Assembly: GCA_034180345.1 (NCBI GenBank)
Contig: JAXFOQ010000034.1
Coordinates: forward strand, 1-34,044
DNA length: 34,044 bases
Origin: RGIG5681 sp034180345
Lineage (GTDB): Bacteria > Bacillota_I > Bacilli_A > Erysipelotrichales > Erysipelotrichaceae
Direction of reading: 5' to 3'
Below are positions 17,513 to 23,812 of this stretch, piece after piece. Under the pieces are notes generated by a model. It ran no database searches, was not told the origin of the DNA, and saw nothing but the letters and a program-made list of their open reading frames with translations. The stretch's first letter is position 1, and each line of letters starts with the position of its first letter. A program made the position numbers and the translations under genes.

Positions 17513-17992
17513 ATGGACTATAATAAAGAAACAATTGAAGAAACCATCAGAAAGATCCAAGACAAGATTAATGATATTAAAAAAGAAGAACCAACATCAA
17601 AGACTCGGGAGGATATTGATTATCTAAGGAAGATGCGTGATTCTTTGGATATGGTACTTAATAAAATTGCAGCGAATGAAGATTTTAAAAATGCCGTTGA
17701 TTATCTTGGTGTCCAAACAAAAAATATTTGCGATAGTGTAAATAAGTCCATCAAAGAAAATAAATGGGATGAAATGCTTAAAAACAAAGTAAACCAAGTT
17801 ATTAGCGATGAACAACTGGATAATATTAAAAAGGGTTTCGATAAAAATATAGCTAAAGCTGATAAGACGATTAAAGACTTTATGGCTGATGAAAAGACTA
17901 AGGAATTTATGAACAATGCTGAAAAAGCAGTTAATAAAGGAATTGGTAAAAGTATAGAATTTTTTGATAATCTAACCAAAAAGAAAGATTGA
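17513..17992 (+). CDS. helical protein of unknown function in the padR operon
   Basis: A charged, almost wholly helical protein of 159 aa with no signal peptide or membrane helix. It has a predicted coiled-coil start (TIEETIRKIQDKINDIKKE) and then amphipathic helices with a loose repeat of acidic-basic segments (NIKKGFDKNIAKADKTIKD, KEFMNNAEKAVNKGIGK), recalling stress or apolipoprotein-like amphipathic proteins. GGAGG at 17502-17506 precedes ATG 17513, one base after the preceding stop, so it is the third gene of the padR operon, which ends at a terminator just downstream. I do not recognise the family. Membrane-surface association is a guess from the amphipathic pattern. Confidence 0.75.
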   Translation: MDYNKETIEETIRKIQDKINDIKKEEPTSKTREDIDYLRKMRDSLDMVLNKIAANEDFKNAVDYLGVQTKNICDSVNKSIKENKWDEMLKNKVNQVISDEQLDNIKKGFDKNIAKADKTIKDFMADEKTKEFMNNAEKAVNKGIGKSIEFFDNLTKKKD

Positions 17993-18004
17993 TACTAAAT
18001 AATA

Positions 18005-18044
18005 AAAAGGCTTAATTTCTATTTACAAGAGATTAAGTCTTTTT
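18005..18044. terminator. bidirectional terminator after the padR operon
   Basis: A 12-bp stem (aaaaggcttaat/attaagtctttt, one G-U) is flanked by A-rich and T-rich runs. It lies between the padR operon and the convergent minus-strand membrane protein gene. Confidence 0.8.
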
Positions 18045-18058
18045 AGTTATAATTTAAT

Positions 18059-18649
18059 CTATTTTATTTTCAATTGATTTTTTAGTTTCTTTTCATAGGG
18101 TAAATTTATTTTTCTATTAAAGAAAATCTGAATAAGCATTTTAAATACAAAGAATACACCAATCGGTATTAAACAAGAAGTGATAATCATTAATGCGAAG
18201 CCTTCTATGGCCTTCTTTAATTCGTGTTTACCTTTGTCAACAATTTTTTGTCCACTAGCTGCAATATTCTTGGCAATTTTTGAAATTGATTTAGTTATAT
18301 TGCTAAAAAAATTTCCAACATTACCAAAAAGACCTCGATTTGCATTTTCTTCTTCTTGGGCTTCTAATTCAGCCTTTTCTTTTTCAGCTTGAATTTCAGC
18401 ATTTGTTAGTTTTATCTGTTTATAAGACTCTGCAAAAGTTTGTTCAAATAGTTTTGATACTTTAATACTGGTTGGTATGACTAAAAAGAAAGCTAAGGCA
18501 ATAGTCATAATTTTAATAGCATATACTTTAAAATTAATATAATTTTTAACAAGGTAAATGATTATGAATATACACAAAATCGGTATGGCGATGCCAAAAA
18601 AGATGAAAGCATTGATGGTTAAGATATATTTTTCTAAAAAATACCACAT
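18059..18649 (-). CDS. membrane protein of unknown function
   Basis: A 196-aa protein. It has two N-terminal hydrophobic helices (residues ~10-34 and ~46-62), then a 70-residue charged helical part that is Glu/Ala-rich (AEIQAEKEKAELEAQEEEN) and turns amphipathic (NFFSNITKSISKIAKNIAA), and a third hydrophobic helix near ~150-172 before a basic tail. The acidic coiled-coil-like middle suggests protein-protein contact. There is no clear Shine-Dalgarno site. It sits alone, convergent with the padR operon and back to back with the TetR remnant. I do not recognise it; it may belong with the neighbouring accessory genes. Confidence 0.6.
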   Translation of the reverse strand: MWYFLEKYILTINAFIFFGIAIPILCIFIIIYLVKNYINFKVYAIKIMTIALAFFLVIPTSIKVSKLFEQTFAESYKQIKLTNAEIQAEKEKAELEAQEEENANRGLFGNVGNFFSNITKSISKIAKNIAASGQKIVDKGKHELKKAIEGFALMIITSCLIPIGVFFVFKMLIQIFFNRKINLPYEKKLKNQLKIK

Positions 18650-18671
18650 AAAACAACTAACGAATACTTAG

Positions 18672-19076
18672 AAAAACCCGCAAGTTGAGTGGCTATACTA
18701 CTACCAAAATCTCCTGGAAACATCTTTAAATGTTAGTACTTATGAAGAAGAATTTAAATATTATTATTGAAAATTATTTGATTATAGTGTTGAAAATGCA
18801 AATATAATTCTTTTTCTTAAATATAATAGTAATGCCTATTATATTTCTGATACCAGTAAGTTAAGTAAACAAAAATTGGTTGATTTCTTAATTGAATTTA
18901 TCAACAAGGGTATAAAGTTAAAGAAATTAAAAAATATTCCCTACGCTTTGTTTATGCCGATAATATATGCACCAATCGAAATGTTGATCACCAATGCAGT
19001 TAAAAAAGAAATTGATGATCCTAATAATTATTTTGATGCGATGTTTGAACTTACTTGGGAAGCATTAAGATATTGA
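18672..19076 (+). pseudogene. TetR-family regulator remnant (ligand-binding domain only)
   Basis: One frame from 18672 to 19076 encodes ~134 residues interrupted by a TGA at 18768-18770 where Trp would fit (FKYYY-stop-KLFDYSVENAN). The sequence has the feel of a TetR C-terminal domain: QNLLETSLNV, KLVDFLIEFINKGIKLKKLK, and the final FDAMFELTWEALRY. The N-terminal helix-turn-helix is missing; the frame is closed upstream at 18669-18671, and the divergent gene starts at 18649. The longest intact piece is 18876-19076. The TetR assignment rests on pattern recognition and is moderate. Confidence 0.5.
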
Positions 19077-19079
19077 TAG

Positions 19080-19121
19080 TATCTTCTTGATCATCATTGG
19101 TGGAGAAGATATTTTATTTTT
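19080..19121 (+). terminator. terminator after the TetR remnant
   Basis: A perfect 8-bp stem (tatcttct/agaagata) with a 16-base loop, followed by ttttatttt. Confidence 0.6.
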
Positions 19122-19200
19122 ACCAAAGTTGATATTAAAAAGAAATACTGGTATAAATATTATGGTTAAAAAATTTTAATCAATAAAAAGGAGTTAAATT

Positions 19201-19497
19201 ATGATCAAAAAGAGAATGTTATTACCTATTTTATATATTGCGGCAATGGGTATATCTAATGCTGTTGTTTTCTATGGCTTTAAAGCGGAATATGGTAAAT
19301 CTGAAGTATATTAAGATGATGTTACCTTTTCTTGCGGTAATAGCAGTGGCTACGGCTATGGCAATCTTTTATTGGGTGGGGCAGTTTTACAATTTCCTTT
19401 AATCGGGATTGCCTTAACAGTGATGAATTTTTTACAAATTCTAATTGCGGTCTTCTTACTTAATATTAAAGAATACCAAACTATATTAAAGGCTTAA
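19201..19497 (+). pseudogene. small membrane protein gene with a premature stop
   Basis: ATG 19201 has a good site (aaaaaggag) upstream. The frame runs for 98 sense codons if an in-frame TAA at 19312-19314 (after residue 37, GKSEVY) is ignored; CAA to TAA would explain it. It encodes an N-terminal hydrophobic helix (LLPILYIAAMGISNAVVFYG), a Gly/Tyr-rich turn (CGNSSGYGYGN) and two further hydrophobic segments up to VFLLNIKEYQTILKA. It looks like a short three-helix membrane protein of unknown function, followed 19 bases later by the CPBP pseudogene. Confidence 0.6.
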
Positions 19498-19516
19498 TCG
19501 GTAAGAAGGATAATTT

Positions 19517-20223
19517 ATGATGGCCATAACCAATAAGAACCAAAAAACAAATTATTTAAATTGGATGGATATTATTATTTTAACTATTATTTTTTGGGGA
19601 GATAGTATTATAAATTCAACTAGAGCCCATATTGAGATGTTGAATATTGATTTAATCGGTAGTGATTTTGAAGTTGTCTAAAATAATACTATTAGTGCTG
19701 CTGATAATTATTCGGCACTGACTTTTCAAGTATTGTTACTAGTGGTGGCGTTGTTATATTTGAAATTAAGAAATTTTAATTTTGATAAGTGGAAGATTGA
19801 AATTAATTTAAAAACCATTTTGTTGGGGCAGCCTTGCTACAAGATATTTATACGATGTTTACCGCTACCTTTTTAAAGCATTTTCCAATCCCGATGTCAT
19901 TGGGTTTTTTCAATAATGAAACAGTATCAACAGTGATATATTCACTTTTTAATGGGATATATGAGGAAATTTATTTTTTAGGCATCTGTCTTGCAATGGA
20001 AAAGAAGTATTTAAAGTGGGTCTTGCCTTTCTCGATGCTAGTAAGATTTAGCTTTCATACATATCAAGGGATGTTGTCGGCCTTTGGCATCGGTATTGTT
20101 TTCGGTCTATTTATGTTTTATGTTTACCAAAAGATTGAAAATAAGAATTTAATGACCTTCTTTTTGGCACATGCCCTAGCTGATATTTTTGGTTTAGGGA
20201 TTTTGTGGTTATTTATGAGGTAG
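19517..20223 (+). pseudogene. CPBP-family intramembrane protease, disrupted
   Basis: The CPBP (Abi/CAAX-like) family are membrane proteases, in Gram-positives often linked to bacteriocin production or immunity. ATG 19517 has agaagga upstream. The first frame has a TAA at 19679-19681, then continues (NNTISAADNYSALTFQ) until the G4 run at 19825-19828, where one missing G shifts it. The next frame holds the catalytic signatures: the paired Glu in NGIYEEIYFLG, the His in VRFSFHTYQG and the C-terminal His in HALAD. The gene is thus nearly full length (~235 residues) with two lesions. The intact piece is 19834-20223. Together with the TetR remnant and the small membrane protein it may be a decayed immunity-type cassette. 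Confidence 0.75.
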
Positions 20224-20250
20224 AATATTATTGATAGAGAGGAAGAATAT

Positions 20251-22083
20251 ATGGATATTAGAAAAAGAATGGCACATTTAAACAAAGAGATAAAACTTTA
20301 TATAGATAATATCGGTATCTATATCAAATATCAGTTAGTAACCAAGGCCATCTTGTTTGTACTGGTAGTTCCTGCCTTTTATAAGCTTGCTGATCTTTTT
20401 ATTAAGTCGTCGGGTGAAATTGTTTTATCTAGTGGAAATTATAAGACTTTCTTGTCTTCACTTCCGATGATCGGTTTTTTAATTGGAGCATTAATTTTAT
20501 TTTTATTGGTGGTGGTTATTGATATTAATGCCTTTATTGCGATTGGTTATAATATTAAAAAAACAGGCAAGACAATATCGGTTATCCAAGCCCTAAAAGA
20601 AGGACTAAAATCTGCGAAAAGTTTCTTTTCACCAGCAGGGGCATTCTTATTGTTATATACAATGTTGATTGTTCCTTTGGTAGGGGTTGGTTTAAAAACA
20701 TCGGTGTTTGAAAGTTTGAAAATTCCTAATTTCATTACTTCATTTGTCTATGACAATCCGTTATATTTATTGATTTATTCAATAGTTATGATTTTATTGG
20801 CGATAGTCGGTTTCTTTTTATTGTTGAGTTTCCACTATATGTATTTAAATCGAGATGGGGTAATTAAAGCTGTTAAAAATTCAATAAAAACTATTTGGAA
20901 AAAGAAGTCTTCTATGATTGTCAATCTAATTTTGGTTAATGTGATGTTGGCACTTGTAGCGGATATATCATTGACCATTATGTATTTTATGATTGAGTTT
21001 GTTGATCATGTTTCACTGGGCAATGTATTTATTAATCGCTTTGTAATGATGTTTTTATTGTTTATGTTTACCGAAGTATTCAATCTATGGTTTTTTCTTA
21101 TTTGGCCATTACAAATTCATATGTTGACAAGCGCCTTTTGTGAAGAAACAGAAAATAATAAGGTCTGTGATGTTAAAAATAATATTGTTTATCGCCAAAT
21201 GATTGTACAAAATAGAAAAAAGCTTGTTTTATTAGTAACTATTTTAATGATCTTTAATTTATTAGGCAGTGGAATAACAGCCTTTGCATTCGATGGATTA
21301 TTTCATTATTATCCAAATATAGAAATTGTTGCCCATCGAGGTGGTGGCAATCTTGGTGCTGAAAATACAATCATTGGTTTAAATGAAGCTGTTAAAGTGG
21401 GTGCCAAATGGAGTGAAATTGATGTTATGCGTTCCAAGGATGGTGTTTATGTGATTAATCATGATAATACTTTTAAACGCTTGGCAGGGAATGACAAGAA
21501 ACCATCAGAAATGACTTGGCAAGAAATCCAACAACTACAAATTAAAGATACTTTTAATCCTGAAAGAGCTTCGGGTGCTGTTGCTGATTTAGCTACAATG
21601 ATGGATACTGCCAAGGGTAAAATCGGGTTACTGATTGAATTAAAGGGTGTGGATGCTGATCAAAAAATGGCTGATGATGTTGTTAGGGCTATTATTGATA
21701 GACAAATGAAAGATGAAGCCATTATTATTTCACTTGATTATAATATTATTAAATATATCGAAGAAAAATATCCATACATCAATACTGGTTACCTATATTT
21801 CTTTTCGTTGGGTGATCCTTCAAAAATAAATACTGATTATTTAATGATGGAAGAATCGGCGGTAAATGCGGATATGATCAATAAAATTCATAGCGAAGGT
21901 AAGAAGGCATTTGTATGGACTGTCAACGATCCCGAAGCCATCGGTGATTTAATGTTAAATGATGTTGATGGTATTATTACTGATAATGTCGTTGAATTAA
22001 AAGATGCAATTAAGAAAATGGATCACAAAACCGACAAGGATGTCATTTTGGATGAACTTAAACGCTTATTTAAAAATAATTAA
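20251..22083 (+). CDS. membrane-anchored glycerophosphodiester phosphodiesterase
   Basis: It hydrolyses glycerophosphodiesters to glycerol 3-phosphate and an alcohol; with a membrane anchor it may act on lipid- or teichoic-acid-derived substrates outside the cell. It has 610 aa. Residues ~30-345 carry about seven to eight hydrophobic segments, matching the glycerophosphodiester phosphodiesterase membrane domain. Residues ~355-595 are the GDPD TIM barrel: VAHRGGGNLGAENTI (catalytic His and Glu-Asn), SEIDVMRSKDGVYVINHDNT (metal-binding Glu-Asp, catalytic His) and LLIELKG; the end is AFVWTVNDPEAIGDLM. ATG 20251 follows gagaggaag. It stands between the CPBP pseudogene and the tRNA genes and is intact. 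Confidence 0.93.
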   Translation: MDIRKRMAHLNKEIKLYIDNIGIYIKYQLVTKAILFVLVVPAFYKLADLFIKSSGEIVLSSGNYKTFLSSLPMIGFLIGALILFLLVVVIDINAFIAIGYNIKKTGKTISVIQALKEGLKSAKSFFSPAGAFLLLYTMLIVPLVGVGLKTSVFESLKIPNFITSFVYDNPLYLLIYSIVMILLAIVGFFLLLSFHYMYLNRDGVIKAVKNSIKTIWKKKSSMIVNLILVNVMLALVADISLTIMYFMIEFVDHVSLGNVFINRFVMMFLLFMFTEVFNLWFFLIWPLQIHMLTSAFCEETENNKVCDVKNNIVYRQMIVQNRKKLVLLVTILMIFNLLGSGITAFAFDGLFHYYPNIEIVAHRGGGNLGAENTIIGLNEAVKVGAKWSEIDVMRSKDGVYVINHDNTFKRLAGNDKKPSEMTWQEIQQLQIKDTFNPERASGAVADLATMMDTAKGKIGLLIELKGVDADQKMADDVVRAIIDRQMKDEAIIISLDYNIIKYIEEKYPYINTGYLYFFSLGDPSKINTDYLMMEESAVNADMINKIHSEGKKAFVWTVNDPEAIGDLMLNDVDGIITDNVVELKDAIKKMDHKTDKDVILDELKRLFKNN

Positions 22084-22118
22084 TTACTATTTTCATAAAA
22101 ATTGGCTAATTTCAAAAT

Positions 22119-22143
22119 ATTTTCAATTATAGATATTGAAAAT
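22119..22143. repeat. 9-bp perfect inverted repeat overlapping the tRNA promoter
   Basis: attttcaat (22119-22127) and attgaaaat (22135-22143) are separated by 7 bases. The right arm contains the TTGAAA taken as the -35 of the tRNA promoter. It may be a terminator-like structure for the upstream gene without a T-run, or a binding site. Confidence 0.45.
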
Positions 22144-22167
22144 AGATTAGGGCTATGATATTATAAT
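22136..22167 (+). promoter_or_regulatory. promoter of the tRNA pair
   Basis: TTGAAA (22136-22141) and TATTAT (22159-22164) have a 17-base spacer; an overlapping TATAAT is at 22162-22167. The tRNA-Asn begins nine bases further on. Confidence 0.6.
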
Positions 22168-22175
22168 TAAGCGTT

Positions 22176-22251
22176 GCCTAAATAGCTCAGTTGGTAGAGC
22201 ATTCGGCTGTTAACCGAACGGTCACAGGTTCGAGTCCTGTTTTAGGCGCCA
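22176..22251 (+). tRNA. tRNA-Asn (GTT)
   Basis: A complete cloverleaf of 76 bases with encoded CCA. The acceptor stem is GCCTAAA/TTTAGGC with discriminator G, the D arm has AGCTCAGTTGGTAGAGC, the anticodon stem is TTCGG/CCGAA with loop CTGTTAA (anticodon at 22209-22211), and the T arm has GGTTCGAGTCC. Confidence 0.97.
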
Positions 22252-22259
22252 TTTTTATT

Positions 22260-22335
22260 GGCTCGTTGGTGAAACGGTTAACACACCGCCCTTTCACGGC
22301 GGCACTCATGGGTTCGAATCCCATACGAGTCACCA
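22260..22335 (+). tRNA. tRNA-Glu (TTC)
   Basis: A complete cloverleaf of 76 bases with encoded CCA. The acceptor stem is GGCTCGT/ACGAGTC with discriminator A, and the anticodon stem is CCGCC/GGCGG with loop CTTTCAC (anticodon TTC at 22293-22295). The T loop is GGTTCGAATCC. It follows tRNA-Asn by eight bases and is presumably cotranscribed. Confidence 0.97.
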
Positions 22336-22348
22336 TTAAGAATCAAAT

Positions 22349-22371
22349 GAGGTTGAAAGACCTTTTTATTT
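22349..22371 (+). terminator. weak terminator after the tRNA genes
   Basis: A short stem (aggt/acct plus one G-U pair) with a 6-base loop is followed by ttttatttt. The short stem makes this tentative. Confidence 0.45.
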
Positions 22372-22393
22372 TGGTATATATTAATAAATTAAG

Positions 22394-22410
22394 TGTTATA
22401 ATATTGGATA
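22394..22410 (+). promoter_or_regulatory. extended -10 promoter giving leaderless mRNA
   Basis: TGTTATAAT at 22394-22402 ends seven bases before ATG 22410. The 13 bases GTGTTATAATAT around it are shared with the addB promoter. No Shine-Dalgarno site precedes the start. Confidence 0.6.
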
Positions 22411-23339
22411 TGAGAAATAAGAAAAATGCTGGATTACTTCCATTATTGTTTATTTTATTGTTTATTTTTCGAGGAACTAGTGCTTTATCAGTAATTTTGG
22501 GTTCGCTATTATTTGGTTTTTTACCGATCATTGCCGTCATCAGTTTTGCGGTTTATTTAATTAAAAATTCTAACAAAAATACGATTGAAACCGTGCCTTA
22601 TCGTACGATGGTTAAAAGCACTATTAAAGATCGCATTAAAGTTAATCGTAAACAAATTAATATTAAACTAAATGAATTTTTTAAGAATAATTATAAACTT
22701 AAAATTAATGACCTCATATCATTGATGCCGTTAAATGGTGTATATAGTGAGGTTGGGGATTTGTACTTATCAATTAATGATGAGTTGGTTTCATCGCTTG
22801 ATGAGTTTGGGAATAATCATCCACGAACCTATCAAAAACTTTTAAAGTTACTTGATGATTATAGCGCCCAAATGACAAGCACCGAAACTAATACCATTAA
22901 AAAAGAAAGTGTCAATATCGTTGAAAGTAAGGCACTTTATTTTGTAAATCGTTTTAATAGTTATAACGATCAGATACCTAATGAAGAAATATCTAACCAA
23001 TTAATTCAAGCTGCTGATTATCTTAAGAAAATTGATAATTCCCATATTGATGATAATGACACCAAGGTCAATAAATTATATTCTTATTATCTACCGATGA
23101 TGGATGGTATTTTAGCCACCTATATTAATTTATATAACACTAACAAAGATAGTGAAGAATTTAAAAATAGCGAGATAGAATTAATCAAGAAATTAATTTT
23201 GATTAATGAAGCTTTAAAAACTGTTAATTCTACCATTCATAGTGATGATTATATGAATATTAATGCTGAAATGAATGTGTTGGAATCGTTGTTACGCAAA
23301 GACGGTTTAGTTAAAGATGAACTAGGAATTAAGAAATAA
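22410..23339 (+). CDS. XpaC-like membrane protein
   Basis: The product has 309 aa. Residues ~10-48 form two hydrophobic helices (LLPLLFILLFIFRG, FGFLPIIAVISFAVYLI). After a basic linker comes a helical cytoplasmic part. The C-terminal ~110 residues match the family named for 5-bromo-4-chloroindolyl phosphate hydrolysis (XpaC): YYLPMMDGILATYINLY, then a final DYMNINAEMNVLESLLRKDGL. In other Firmicutes XpaC usually accompanies TelA; here it is followed by an unknown protein and an AAA+ ATPase. ATG 22410 is chosen because upstream in-frame starts lie in the tRNA genes. The promoter predicts a leaderless transcript. Its stop overlaps the next start by one base (TAATG). The biochemical role of the family is not established. 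Confidence 0.8.
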   Translation: MRNKKNAGLLPLLFILLFIFRGTSALSVILGSLLFGFLPIIAVISFAVYLIKNSNKNTIETVPYRTMVKSTIKDRIKVNRKQINIKLNEFFKNNYKLKINDLISLMPLNGVYSEVGDLYLSINDELVSSLDEFGNNHPRTYQKLLKLLDDYSAQMTSTETNTIKKESVNIVESKALYFVNRFNSYNDQIPNEEISNQLIQAADYLKKIDNSHIDDNDTKVNKLYSYYLPMMDGILATYINLYNTNKDSEEFKNSEIELIKKLILINEALKTVNSTIHSDDYMNINAEMNVLESLLRKDGLVKDELGIKK

Positions 23340-23812
23340 TGGAAGATAAATTTATTAAAGAAGTTAAAAAAGAAGAAAGTCTTATTGATTTTAAGAAGCG
23401 TTTAAATAAGCGTAGTTTTAATGAGGTTGATGTTGATATTTATAATTATGACTTAGGTGGGCAAAGATGGAATAGACCCAGACTTAGAAATGCTAATTTT
23501 AATGAATGTCATACCCGCTATGAAGTATTTGTAAGCTATATTAAGGCTGTTGACTATGGTTTTGAAAATGTTCGAGATTATGTTGAGGGTCATCTTAGCG
23601 CTTTAAATAAATATTTGGCTCAAGCGGAGTTATATGATAAAAATATTGTTTTACTTGAGAAGGAACTAAGAAAAGAACCTGACTACTACCAAAGTCACGA
23701 CTTATTTACTAAGGGTTATCGAGATGGCTTGAAATATGTTATGCAGGCAGTAGTTAAGTCTAAAGAAGTAATGATTAATTATCTTAATGATGAACTAATG
23801 AAGGTACTATGA
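23339..23812 (+). CDS. unrecognised 157-aa protein between XpaC-like and AAA+ genes
   Basis: A soluble, charged protein without signal peptide or membrane helix. The N-terminal third is polar (LIDFKKRLNKRSFNEVDVDI) and contains an aromatic, Arg-rich stretch (LGGQRWNRPRLRNANF); the rest is helical (YEVFVSYIKAVDYGFENV to the C-terminal VMINYLNDELMKVL). Its start overlaps the preceding stop by one base and its stop overlaps the next ATG by four (ATGA), so it is made in step with both neighbours and probably forms a complex with them. I do not recognise a family; an adaptor for the ATPase is a reasonable guess, no more. Confidence 0.75.
   Translation: MEDKFIKEVKKEESLIDFKKRLNKRSFNEVDVDIYNYDLGGQRWNRPRLRNANFNECHTRYEVFVSYIKAVDYGFENVRDYVEGHLSALNKYLAQAELYDKNIVLLEKELRKEPDYYQSHDLFTKGYRDGLKYVMQAVVKSKEVMINYLNDELMKVL

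Noticed and set aside
18768..18770. In-frame TGA at a position suited to Trp suggested UGA = Trp coding as in mycoplasmas.
   Set aside because: UGA ends several intact genes here (for example at 610-612, 9233-9235 and 17990-17992), TGG is used for Trp, and other interrupted genes have TAA stops.
22191..22409. Upstream extension of the XpaC-like reading frame.
   Set aside because: It runs through both tRNA genes. The true start is ATG 22410, where a promoter lies just upstream and the membrane segment begins.
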